Assembly: GCA_009746045.1 (NCBI GenBank)
Contig: RPFO01000744.1
Location: forward strand, 741,635-805,634
Direction of reading: 5' to 3'
Origin: Mesostigma viride
Taxonomy: Eukaryota > Streptophyta > Mesostigmatophyceae > Mesostigmatales > Mesostigmataceae
Length of the DNA stretch: 64,000 nt
Shown here: piece after piece, positions 12,401 to 23,150 of the stretch
How positions within the stretch are numbered: position 1 is the stretch's first letter
Layout: each line of letters opens with the position of its first letter
Notes under the pieces: model-generated
What the model was told of the DNA's origin: nothing
What the model saw: only the letters and a program-made list of their open reading frames with translations
Database searches by the model: none
Position numbers and translations under genes: made by a program

Positions 12401-15400
12401 AACCGGCATCTGAGAGTCATAGTCTCCTCAGAAGCTGGTGTGACTGAATTCTCATCATCCGGCCTGGCCTTTGTGAGGCGCAGGAAGGTGTTCGCCAGAA
12501 CTCGATTGTAATTTGAAATTTGGGAAGGTTGGGCCTTGTTTTTTTTCCGCTCGCCTTCTTCCTCCCTCAACTCCCCCTTATCCTCCTTACTCCCCTCCAA
12601 ACTCCCTTCCCTCCCGACTGATTGTTTGGTGGCCGGCAGGATGTACGCCAGCAGGTTCGTGTAATGGCCATCGGGAATAAAATGCCCTTTGCCCTGCTTC
12701 ACGACGCCGTGCAAGTACAGCCTGTTGTAATTCCAAACATCCAGAAGCGCCTGCCCAAGCGTCCGATCCGCTACCGCCTGATCTTCGGCATTGGCGCCCT
12801 TGGAGATTTCGAATAGGCGATCCAGCTTCTTCTTCCCAACCTCCTGTCACGAACAGAGGAACGAAAAATTGACACACAAGAACAATTCAAGGGTCGACTT
12901 GCAGCGTGACGTTATGAACGCACGGGAGCGCGAAAAATGGTCTTCAGCGCCGAAATCGGTAAGTTAGGGTCACTCTGCGAAACCACCCCAGAAATATGTC
13001 GGGATGAGAGTTTGACTGCCATTGTCGTTTCTGTGTGCGACTTCCCGCATTTATAATGCATGATAAAGGAAGACTTTTGACATGGTCACTCCACAGTGCG
13101 ACCCTTACTCGACATAACACGACGAAGTGGTGGAACTGCAGCGTCACCATTGCCATAGATAGAACTACCACTTACAGATATTTCCGGGAACTTTTTACAC
13201 TCGTCCCAATTTGGAAGAAGGTCGGCCCCCCGAAGCAGAATGACGTTCGTTCCCCCGTACCCAGTATGGAATTGTTCCATAAGGGATGAGAAAAGTTTAG
13301 CCGCCGCGGCACTGTCCTTCGCGTTCTCAGACGCTGCCCCCCCTTCACACATTAGTTTCTTAACATGTGTCACACCGGGCGTCCATTCCCCCTCCAATTG
13401 CTTGAAAGACTTTAAACCCTTGAAATAGTGGTTTCCGTCGACCACCGCATATCGAAGAACGAGATATTCGCCATCAGGATGTTCTTCGTGAAATCTTGGG
13501 TCGAATGCCTTTAAGGAGGCCTGGCTTATTAGGCTGAAGACCTCCCTTGGTTGAAAATCAAAGGGCAGAACGTCGTCTTGTTCCCCGACTCGTGCATAGG
13601 TCCGGAACTCAACACCTCTCTTGAGGAAAGAAGCGGTGGACTTGGTTCCAAGATACTTCTCAATCTCCTTGTCGGACAAGGGGCGAAAGTAACGCGAGCC
13701 CACGAACTCCGCGTCAGTCCTAGCGCCATGGCATTTTTTCAGCCAATCCCGGTAAGGGCCGGTGGACGTGATGTGTTTGGCGAAGAGGCTTGGCTTGGTT
13801 TCCGCAAGCGCTTGAAAGGCGAACTGCCACACAGGGATGCACACCTTAAAATGCAAACTGTTTGTCTTTGCATTCAGCAAGATGCGCCCGTTCTCCCTGA
13901 ACACCTCATCGCTTAGCAACCGCTGCCTCATGTTGTCAGGCAAAATCAGCCCGTTGACGGTGTGAATGCGCATGCTATTGCAACCGGTATCGATGAAGTC
14001 ACTCGGTCGAATCCAACGGGATTCCCGCACAGCATTCGCGTCCCGAATGGCTTTGTCCCTGATCTCCTTCTCGGAGTCCACGGTCGTTGCCATCTTCCAA
14101 TCTTTGATGATCGGCTCCTTGTCCACCTTTCCACTACTCGTCAGGATCCCCTCCTTGAAGAGCTTTGAAAGTGCTTTCAGAAGCTCAAGAAAAGGGGAGA
14201 AGGTAGGCCACTTTAATATATCCGACGCCGGCGCCTTGCCCCTGGCTTCGACGTAGTTAAGCATCTCCTTGACGAGTGCAAAAACGGCATCATTGCCGGC
14301 CAACCTTCCGTCACCGTCTCCTTCCCCCTCGGCACCCTGAACGAAGGCATTGACGAACATGAGACAAGAAAGCAATAAATAGTTAAACGTATGCATATAG
14401 TCCGCGAGCGTAGGAAAATCTCAGAGTAGGGTGCTAAGAACACAGAAGGTAAAAAGGGTCACTCCACGGAGCTACCCCTCTGAATCTAAATCACCAAAAA
14501 CGCACCGCTTCCTTTTCTCCCGCCTTCTTCCCCTTCTTTCCTTTTCCGCCTTTCTCCCCCTCGCCACCCTGGAGGAAGGCATTGACAAGGATGAGACAGG
14601 AAAACAATAAATAGTTTAACGTTTGCAAATAGTCGGCGTGCAGACAAAAAATTCCGAATAGGGTGCAAAGAACGGAGAAGGTAAAAAGGTTCACTCCACA
14701 GAGCTACCCCTCTAAATCTACAATTCCGCAAAAAACGCACCTCTTCCTTTTCTCCCGCCTTCTTCCCCTTCTTTCCCTTCCCGCCCTTCTCCCCCCGGCC
14801 GCGTCATCCTCCCCCTTATCCTTCCCCTTCTCCTTTTTATCCGCATCCCTCTTCTTTTTGGAATCTTTTGCCTGACCCTCAAGCAGCTTCGCCCGTTCAC
14901 GATCCCTTCTCTTGAGATCCCACTTCATGAACTTGATGACCTTGTCCACCTTCGCCTCCGTGTACGCCTTTGGTTTCCACTTGAACTTTTCGGTGCCCTT
15001 GGACTTGACTTGGTTGACAAAATCATAGGCCAGGTCACCGTTGAAGGTGTCGGCGCCTTGCATTGCGAAATCGGCCGCCGCCTCAACGCGTAGTTGGGTG
15101 AGATACTTGCGAAACTCCCCGGCACCCATCGTAACATCCTTAGGGGGATTGCCTAGGATGAGTTCGCCAATATCACAGGCAGTCTGCACCTTCTTCCTTC
15201 TGGCAATAAGCTTTAGGTAAGCTGCTTGGAGTGTCGTCGTCGCCCTTTTTTTAGCCTGCTGGAAGGTATACCAACAACACACAACATACACATGAAGCGA
15301 AATGTATTAAGAAGAATAATCTGCACTCTGGCATCCTAGCTCTGCAGCGCGACCTTCAGCGTTATAAACTTAAAAAACATTGCACAAACCTTTGCCTTCC

Positions 15401-18400
15401 CCTTCCCCTTCGGAGTTGGCTCGGGCTCATTTTCTTCCTCCTCCTCCTCCTCCTCGTGCTCCTCCTCCTCTTCCTCCTCGTCCACCTCCTGCTCCTTCTC
15501 CTCCTCTTCCTTCTCGTCCACCTCCTGCATGAAAAAAAAATAATAATAATTCAGACGATGACATAAAAAAAACGAGCATTAATTTTGTTTTAACGTTGCT
15601 CTGCGGAGCGACCCCAACCCTGGGCTTGAACAGTAAAATGAACCAAATTTCCTACCTCTACGTTCTCCGTCCCCATCCCTTCGACCTCTTCGAAAGGTTG
15701 ATCGTCGTCCTGCAAGACAAAACGTGCGTTCAGATAAATATACAAAGTCAGTCAAAACAGGAAGTATTTCTTGAATATCCTATCTTCACAAATCGACCCG
15801 AACCTTTAGCGGCATTTGCTTACCTCCGGGTTCCACGCTGAAGGACTTTGTCCCTCAAAACATGGAATGTCACCCTCCTGGCGGGAAGTAGAGCAAGAAA
15901 TGCGTTCATCGTTAGTAACAATTTTCAACAAAAGAAATACACAACACTAATCTAAACGGACTGAATAAAAATGTACACAAATGTCAATAATTACCTCAAT
16001 GTCAAATCTCCACTCCCGCAACACTTGTCCGATCGGCCACATCTCAGATGGAGTTGTGTGGCTCAGTTCGTTTTCGAAAAACGTCCGAAGAAAAAACAAG
16101 TGAGATAGCATGTCCTGACTCCATGATTTCTCGTTTATGTTCGCCGTCACTAACGACAGGCAGTCGTCGATCCCCTTGTACTCAAGCCATGCGACAACCT
16201 CCTTTCGTGGGGGCTCATACTGTCCGGCCATGTCGAACTCCCCACTCTGACGAAAACGCAGGATCTCATCCTCGCACAACTGAAGAAACAATTCAACAGC
16301 TCGAGGCCGGGCCCACTTCAAATGTTCCGAAAAGTGTGACACTTTTTGTCGTTTTTTTGACTTTTTCGACGATCGTCACTCTGCAGAGTGATTCGTCGTG
16401 CGAAATCGTGCGAAATTGTGCGAAATTTGCTGAAATCGTGTGAAATTTGCTGAAATCGTGCGAATTTGTGCGAAATTTGCTGAAATCGTGCGAAATTTCA
16501 TGTGAAAAATGTCGACGGTAAAAAATTTTGATGTGCACAACGTGTGTGAATTCATGCGAAATTTTGTCAAACGTCACTCCCCAAAACGACCCTTGGTTGA
16601 AATCCATGCGAAATCGTGCGAAATCATGCAAAATTGTGCGAAATCGTGCGAAATCGTGCGAAAATGTGTGAAAATTTTGCGAAAATCACGCGAAAATCAC
16701 GCGAGCTCGTGCGAAAATTTTTTTTTTTTTTGCGAAAATAGCGAAAAAGTGTCACACACTTGGCTTGGACGGCGGAACATTTGAAGTGGGCCCGGCCTCG
16801 ACTCGGAAGAATAGGGTCTGGGTTCACCCTAAACTGCGCCATCCACACTGAATACGACGAAAGGAAGTGCGATCTAACCCCATCCAAATCTTCAATCACT
16901 TCCGAACCAGCCCTGAACAACTCGGGAGATACCGAGTGGTCCATGGCGATCAGAAAGTCGCCGAAGACATCCCAGTCGAACTGTGCAGCCTTGAACCCTT
17001 TCTTCAAGAGCAGATTGACATCCGTTTCCGTCAGCGGGGAGGTGTCCCAATCCTCACCTGTCTTCCCCTGCTCTAGGACCTGGTACATTTCCCACCTGCA
17101 GACAGATATGATGATGTCAAAATACTCGTGTGACAATGGGTGCTGTCTCGTGTCCTTGCAGTACTGTTTGGTCGCACAAGACAGCTTGATCCAGACGAGC
17201 AGGCTTCGAGGAACATAAGCTGTAACATCCACTGCGTCGGGTATATTCGACCCGCACTCGGTAACAAGCAACTCGAAGGTGTCGAAGAGAGATGCCATTT
17301 CTTCCCCCTTCACCCTTTTGCCTCTAAGGCTCCGCCCCATGACTTCGAACAAAAAGGCACGAAGACCAGATTCACTCCAAGGGTTCATTATCTCATCAGG
17401 CCTGGCCATATCATGTATTACTTCCATCCTCTCATGCCAGACACCGTCATCGATCGCAACTTCGATCTCCTTCGACACAAAGGTGCTCAAGAACGACTTG
17501 GCGTCATCGTTCAGATGTTTTTCGTAAGTCGTCAACCATGACTTCCAAGTTTCCAAGCCCCTCAACTGGATCGGCTGCACACAGGTCCACAAAACGAAAC
17601 AAAAGCATAATCGGAAAAAAAGTTTAGGGTCACTCTGCGAAGTGACCCTTCATAAAAAAATCTCAAACAGAACGAACGACTAACTGACATGCACTATGAA
17701 GCGGCGAAAAAATTATTAGCTCACCCGCAATTTCTCCTCCCCACTCCCAACCTCGGCGTTCCCCTGAGACTCTGTCTCATCTCCCCCTTTCTTCCTCTGG
17801 ATGCAGCAAGACAGAGGAAAGCATACTCGTTGAAAAAGTTTAGGGTCACTCTGCGAAATGACCCTCCATAAATTAATCACACATGCAAAGGAAACGGCAA
17901 CTCAGAAATGATGGACAAATGAACAAAGAACAAAGGCGAAAAACACAGGATTACTTATCGCTCACCTCCGTTGTTGTCCCGCTCTTCTTGGGATCCTCTG
18001 ACTTCTTTTTTCGTCTGCCCCCCGCTTCCTCTGAAATCAAAACAACAGGGAAAAGCATACTTGTTGGTTCAGGTTAGGGTCACTCTGCGAAATGACCCAT
18101 TCATGGTCAGACGAGCTTAGCAGAGATAAGGAATAACGAAACCGTTAAAAAAAACACGCACACTAATGGGGGTAAAAACTGTTTCTCACCTGAGACGGCT
18201 CCGTACCCTCCTTCTCCGAGACCCCCGCGGTCTTCCCATCCACCTCCGTCGACGTTTCTGCAGCCTGCGCCTTCCTGCGCTCCTCCTCAAGTTTGGCTTG
18301 GTATTTCAGGCGTGCCGCCACACCCGCCTCCATCATCCTCTTCCCCTCCTCCTGCACCTTCCTCTTCGCCTTTGCCTCCTCGTCCTTCTTTTTCCTTTCC

Positions 18401-19662
18401 TCATTCGCCTTTCTCTCCTTTTCGTCCCGCTCCCACGACGCCCTCCTCTTCCTGCGCTCCGCCTCCTCCATCTCCGCAGCTTCCATTTCTGCCTGCTTCG
18501 CCTCTCGCTCTGCCCTTTCCTTCTTCACCCATTCCCTCTGCTCCCTTTCCAGGAGCTCCTGGGCGGCCTTCCGTTCCTTGTCCTTTTTCTCCAGATTCAC
18601 CAGATCTTCGGCGTGCTGCGTTGCCTGATCCAGATAAGAAGTCAGAAGTGCCATGCGGTCATTCCTTCTCTTTCTTTCCTCCTCCGGAAGATCCTCCAGT
18701 GGCCTTGGGTCTGCCTTGTCCCTGTCCTCCATGCTGATCAGGAGGTCAATGTTCTTCTGCAGATCACGCAGGAACCGCTCATGGTCATCCTCCTTCTCCT
18801 CCCATTCCGCTCTTGCTTTCTTTCTTGCCTGTGGGGAGCGGCTCCTCGGAGGTGAGTTTGACGACCGGCGCTTGGGTGGCGACCGGCGCTTGGGCGGAGA
18901 CTTCCGACCGTGAGACTTTGCAGGCGACTTGGGCGGTGATCGGGACTTGGAGGTCGCCCCCTTCTTTGGAGGGGAGCTTTGGGGAGACGCGGGCTGCGAG
19001 CTGGGCTGTGAGGTCGAGGCCTCGGGTAGGGACCTTGAAGGAGACCTGGGCGACGTGCTGACCTTCGAGGTCGAAGCCTCGTGGTGGGACCTTAGAGGTG
19101 ACTTGGGCGGCGGGCTGCCCTGCTCAGACGCCTCGTGGTGGGCCCTTGGAGAAGACTTGGGCGGCGAGCTGGGCTTCGAGGTAACCACCTCGACGGGGGC
19201 GGACCTCGGCGAGTTTGAGGTCGACTTCCCGAGGACGGGGGACTCCTTGTTGATGGCGGGCCGCTGGGGAGACTGTGGAGACACAACGGAGCTGGACCCA
19301 GCCCCGGCAGCCTGTGCCTCAGGTGCGGGCCGCTGAGGAGACTGTGGAGACACAACGGAGCTGGACCCAGCCCCGGCAGCCTGTGCCTCAGGTGCGGGCC
19401 GCTTGGGAGATTTGGAGGCCGACGCCTCCACGGAGCTTGGCCCAGCCCCGGCAGCAAGCATTGTTGACAGAGGAGGAAACTCCTCTACGCCCTTGGGCGG
19501 AGAGGCGGGTGGCGTACTATACTTAGGAGACTCGCTCGTCGACTTGACCTTGTCGACATAGGTGGCCCTCTCCACCTCTTTTCCCTTCTGAAGCAAGGAG
19601 GCCCTCTCCTGCTCCTCCTTTTCCTTCTGAAGCTGAACTTCCCTCTCCTTCTCTTGTTCCTT
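420..19662 (-). CDS. Very large multi-exon cargo gene of the giant transposon, function unknown
   Basis: A chain of exons with good splice sites runs on the minus strand: 19662-18190, 18030-17966, 17796-17725, 17574-15995 (holding the 493-bp insert), 15877-15824, 15709-15656, 15524-15390, about 15258-14741, 14568-14506, 14336-13176, 12843-1067 (holding the LTR element), and terminal exon(s) of about 930-420. Upstream exons are not identified. The product would be about 2,500 residues: a Pro/Ser/Arg-rich start, a long charged coiled coil, globular regions, a Glu/Asp tract and a Lys-rich tail. Exon 14336-13176 contains YAVVDGNHYFKGL, which resembles the ParB/sulfiredoxin-like VxDGNHR motif. Exon 12843 contains DLFMVPPKK followed by RPIVVVFGG, weakly like an N6-adenine methyltransferase xPPx motif IV. 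Both resemblances are tentative. Frames change within the GGA microsatellite (about 10650-10880) and around 815. It could be more than one gene. Confidence 0.6.
1120..1822 (+). repeat. 5' LTR of the Ty3/gypsy element
   Basis: 703 bp, TGTAAC...GTTACA. It matches the copy at 9835-10537 apart from about three substitutions. Confidence 0.95.
1823..1837 (+). other. Primer binding site, initiator Met-tRNA type
   Basis: TTGGTATCGGAGG directly follows the 5' LTR. It resembles the TGGTATCAGAGC complement of the initiator methionine tRNA 3' end used by many plant LTR elements. Confidence 0.7.
2721..3775 (+). pseudogene. gag region of the Ty3/gypsy element
   Basis: A helical capsid-like gag region is followed by a CCHC zinc knuckle (CFICNQPGHFARDC) near 3420-3465. 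It lies between the 5' LTR and the protease region. It is a fossil part of the element. Confidence 0.8.
3815..8147 (+). pseudogene. pol region of the Ty3/gypsy element: PR, RT, RNase H, IN, chromodomain
   Basis: In order: an aspartic protease motif DSGAGS near 3985; reverse transcriptase with YLDD near 5240; RNase H (about 5650-6080); integrase with an HHCC zinc-binding region (about 6775-6920) and core; and a C-terminal chromodomain (YEVERLLAHRVK, about 7905-8080). This order is diagnostic of chromoviruses. The region is broken. Confidence 0.9.
8196..9430 (+). pseudogene. Extra 3' coding region of the Ty3/gypsy element, unknown
   Basis: Between the chromodomain and the 3' LTR is about 1.2 kb of largely open sequence in more than one frame, which I do not recognise. 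Additional 3' ORFs occur in some Ty3/gypsy elements. It is part of the same fossil. Confidence 0.4.
9431..9834 (+). other. Non-coding tail of the Ty3/gypsy element
   Basis: No coding signal is seen. The stretch ends in the purine-rich tract before the 3' LTR. Confidence 0.6.
9835..10537 (+). repeat. 3' LTR of the Ty3/gypsy element
   Basis: 703 bp, preceded by a purine-rich tract (GAGGGGGAGATA) that fits the polypurine tract. Confidence 0.95.
10650..10880. repeat. (TCC/GGA)n microsatellite in an exon
   Basis: Mostly CCT/TCC repeats that encode poly-Glu with Asp/Gly on the minus strand. Two minus-strand frames are open here, and the coding frame enters and leaves the tract differently, which suggests repeat length changes not divisible by three. 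Confidence 0.85.
14336..14741 (-). repeat. Tandem duplication of an exon end plus intron
   Basis: The 63-bp exon 14568-14506 and the intron after it closely match the 3' end of exon 15258-14741 and its intron. Shared blocks include the AGAAGGCGGGAGAAAAGGAAG exon end, a GTGCGTTTTT donor and a CACTCCACRGAGCTACCCCT motif. The unit is roughly 240 bp. The duplication created an extra small exon with its own splice sites. Confidence 0.7.
16305..16797 (-). mobile_element. Non-autonomous 493-bp relative of the giant transposon
   Basis: Its termini GGCCGGGCCCACTTCAAATG are inverted and almost identical to those of the giant element. Its left end matches the giant's right end and its right end the giant's left end, including the left-end-specific insert, so it lies in opposite orientation. 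The target duplication is TCGA (16301-16304, 16798-16801). The interior is degenerate tandem CGTGCGAAAT-like repeats with no coding capacity, plus one copy of the signature motif near 16372. It interrupts an exon of the minus-strand cargo gene, whose frame is continuous around it (PS-R-AVELF). Confidence 0.92.
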
Positions 19663-19820
19663 CTGCGGCAAATAAGGAAAAACAAATAGACCAATGTCGG
19701 ATGAAGAAAGTGTAAATTCGCATCAGCGTGAGGGGTGGCGCTGCAGCGCTACCCTAAGAAGAAACAAGGATGAAATCCCATTCAGGTTTGGGAAAAAAAA
19801 AATCGAAGATGTAACTTTTA

Positions 19821-20220
19821 TAAACGTATCTGGAAAGGGTGACTCGGCAGCGCGACCTTACAACACAAATGTGATTGAATAACGTATCTTGGAAAGGTCA
19901 CTCGGACGCGCTACCCTACAAACAAAATGTTATTGAATAACGTATCTGGAAAGGGTGACTCTGCAGCACTACCCTACAAACAAAATGTTATTGAATAACG
20001 TATCTGGAAAGGGTGACTCTGCAACGCGACCCTACAACCAAAATGTGATTGAATAACGTATCTTGGAAAGGTGACTCTGCAGCGCTACCCTACAAACAAA
20101 ATGTTATTGAATAACGTATCTTGGAAAGGTGACTCTGCAGCGCGACCCTACCAACAAAATGTTATTGAATAACGCATCTTGGAAAGGTGACTCTGCAGCG
20201 CGACCCTACAAACACTGAAT
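19821..20220. repeat. Tandem array, about 58-bp unit containing the signature motif
   Basis: About six to seven copies of AACGTATCTTGGAAAGGTGA + CTCTGCAGCGCGACCCTACA + AACAAAATGTTATTGAAT. Each unit holds one copy of the element's near-palindromic motif. Confidence 0.85.
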
Positions 20221-20358
20221 GGAAGTTTGCATTGTGAGGGGGTCACTCTGCAGCGCGACCTTACAAACAAAGACTGCGACATTGCGCAAGGGTAGGGGTC
20301 ACTCTGCAGAGCGACCCTACCCAAAAACAATACTAACCACTCCCCAAAAAAATCACGC

Positions 20359-22650
20359 ATGGATGGTGGTGGTGGGTGGCTGGCAGGCATGGATGGTGGT
20401 GGTGGGTGGCTGGCACGCATGGATGGTGGTGGTGGGTGGCTGGCACGCATGGATGGTGGTGGTGGGGTGCTGGCATGCATGGATGGTGGTGGTGGGTGGC
20501 TGGCACGCATGGATGGTGGTGGTGGGTGGCTGGCACGCATGGATGGTGGTGGTGGGGTGCTGGCATGCATGGATGATGGTGGTGGGGTGCTGGCATGCAT
20601 GGATGGTGGTGGTGGGTGGCTGGCACGCATGGATGGTGGTGGTGGGGTGCTGGCATGCATGGATGGTGGTGGTGGGTGGCTGGCACGCATGGATGATGGT
20701 GGTGGGTGGCTGGCATGCATGGATGGTGGTGGTGGGGTGCTGGCACGCATGGATGGTGGTGGTGGGGTGCTGGCATGCATGGATGATGGTGGTGGGGTGC
20801 TGGCATGCATGGATGGTGGTGGTGGGTGGCTGGCATGCATGGATGATGGTGGTGGGGTGCTGGCATGCATGGATGGTGGTGGTGGGTGGCTGGCATGCAT
20901 GGATGATGGTGGTGGGTGGCTGGCATGCATGGATGGTGGTGGTGGGGTGCTGGCACGCATGGATGGTGGTGGTGGGGTGCTGGCATGCATGGATGATGGT
21001 GGTGGGGTGCTGGCATGCATGGATGGTGGTGGTGGGTGGCTGGCATGCATGGATGATGGTGGTGGGGTGCTGGCATGCATGGATGGTGGTGGTGGGTGGC
21101 TGGCATGCATGGATGATGGTGGTGGGTGGCTGGCACGCATGGATGGTGGTGGTGGGTGGCTGGCACGCATGGATGGTGGTGGTGGGTGGCTGGCATGCAT
21201 GGATGGTGGTGGTGGGTGCTGGCATGCATGGATGGTGGTGGTGGGTGGCTGGCATGCATGGATGATGGTGGTGGGTGGCTGGCATGCATGGATGGTGGTG
21301 GTGGGTGCTGGCACGCATGGATGGTGGTGGTGGGGTGCTGGCATGCATGGATGATGGTGGTGGGGTGCTGGCATGCATGGATGGTGGTGGTGGGTGGCTG
21401 GCATGCATGGATGATGGTGGTGGGGTGCTGGCATGCATGGATGGTGGTGGTGGGTGGCTGGCATGCATGGATGATGGTGGTGGGTGCTGGCACGCATGGA
21501 TGGTGGTGGTGGGTGCTGGCACGCATGGATGGTGGTGGTGGGGTGCTGGCATGCATGGATGGTGGTGGTGGGTGGCTGGCACGCATGGATGGTGGTGGTG
21601 GGTGGCTGGCACGCATGGATGGTGGTGGTGGGGTGCTGGCATGCATGGATGATGGTGGTGGGGTGCTGGCATGCATGGATGGTGGTGGTGGGTGGCTGGC
21701 ACGCATGGATGGTGGTGGTGGGGTGCTGGCATGCATGGATGGTGGTGGTGGGTGGCTGGCACGCATGGATGGTGGTGGTGGGTGGCTGGCATGCATGGAT
21801 GGTGGTGGTGGGGTGCTGGCACGCATGGATGGTGGTGGTGGGGTGCTGGCATGCATGGATGATGGTGGTGGGGTGCTGGCATGCATGGATGGTGGTGGTG
21901 GGTGGCTGGCATGCATGGATGGTGGTGGTGGGTGGCTGGCACGCATGGATGGTGGTGGTGGGGTGCTGGCATGCATGGATGGTGGTGGTGGGGTGCTGGC
22001 ATGCATGGATGGTGGTGGTGGGTGGCTGGCACGCATGGATGGTGGTGGTGGGTGCTGGCACGCATGGATGGTGGTGGTGGGTGCTGGCATGCATGGATGA
22101 TGGTGGTGGGTGCTGGCATGCATGGATGGTGGTGGTGGGTGCTGGCATGCATGGATGGTGGTGGTGGGTGGCTGGCACGCATGGATGGTGGTGGTGGGGT
22201 GCTGGCATGCATGGATGGTGGTGGTGGGGTGCTGGCATGCATGGATGGTGGTGGTGGGTGGCTGGCACGCATGGATGGTGGTGGTGGGGTGCTGGCATGC
22301 ATGGATGGTGGTGGTGGGTGGCTGGCACGCATGGATGATGGTGGTGGGTGGCTGGCATGCATGGATGGTGGTGGTGGGGTGCTGGCACGCATGGATGGTG
22401 GTGGTGGGGTGCTGGCATGCATGGATGGTGGTGGTGGGTGGCTGGCACGCATGGATGGTGGTGGTGGGTGGCTGGCACGCATGGATGGTGGTGGTGGGGT
22501 GCTGGCATGCATGGATGATGGTGGTGGGGTGCTGGCATGCATGGATGGTGGTGGTGGGTGGCTGGCACGCATGGATGGTGGTGGTGGGTGGCTGGCACGC
22601 ATGGATGATGGTGGTGGGGTGCTGGCATGCATGGATGGTGGTGGTGGACA
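20359..22650. repeat. 30-bp minisatellite, about 76 copies
   Basis: The unit is ATGGATGGTGGTGGTGGGTG + GCTGGCACGC, with variants GGGGTGCTGGCATGC and GATGATGG, and a few 29-bp units. Variant units recur in ordered blocks, for example around 20760-20930 and again 20990-21120, which shows higher-order duplication. All six frames are open over long stretches because the unit has no stops and is divisible by three. I do not regard it as coding. Confidence 0.95.
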
Positions 22651-23150
22651 TATCGCTGGCTGAGGACCAACACGAAAAAAGAAGCCATATCGCTGGCTGA
22701 GGACCAACACGAAAAAAGAAAACATATCGCTGGCTGACGACCAACACGAAAAAAGAAAACATATCGCTGGCTGACGACCAACACGAAAAAAGAAAACATT
22801 TAGCTGGCTTAGGACCAACACGAAAAAAGAAAACATTTAGCTGGCAGAGGACCAATACGAAAAAATACTCTGGTCGCTCGCTGAGGACCAACCCTTAAAA
22901 AGAAGCCGTGTCGCTGGCTGAGGACCAACACGAAAAAAGAAAACATATTGCTGGCTGAGGACCAACCCTAAAAAAGAAGGCATATCGCTGGCTGAGGACC
23001 AACACGAAAAAAGAAGCCATGTCGCTGGCTGAGGACCAACCCTTAAAAAGAAGGCATATCGCTGGCCGAGAACCAACCAGAAAAAAGAAGTCATGTCGCT
23101 GGCTGAGGACCAACACGAAAAAACAAGCCATATCGCTGGCTGAGGACTAC
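22651..23150. repeat. 37-bp tandem array, about 13 copies
   Basis: The unit is ATCGCTGGCTGAGGACCAAC + ACGAAAAAAGAAGCCAT, with variants. It directly abuts the 30-bp array and has no clear coding role. Confidence 0.9.

Noticed and set aside
20148-22891. Long open frames on both strands giving HHHHPCMPA-, WWWWVAG- or GGGWLA-type repeat proteins
   Set aside because: They arise because the 30-bp unit has no stop in any frame. There is no start context, splice support or domain, so it is treated as a minisatellite.
22651-23150. CRISPR-like array (37-bp repeats)
   Set aside because: The units are contiguous without unique spacers, and the window is eukaryotic.
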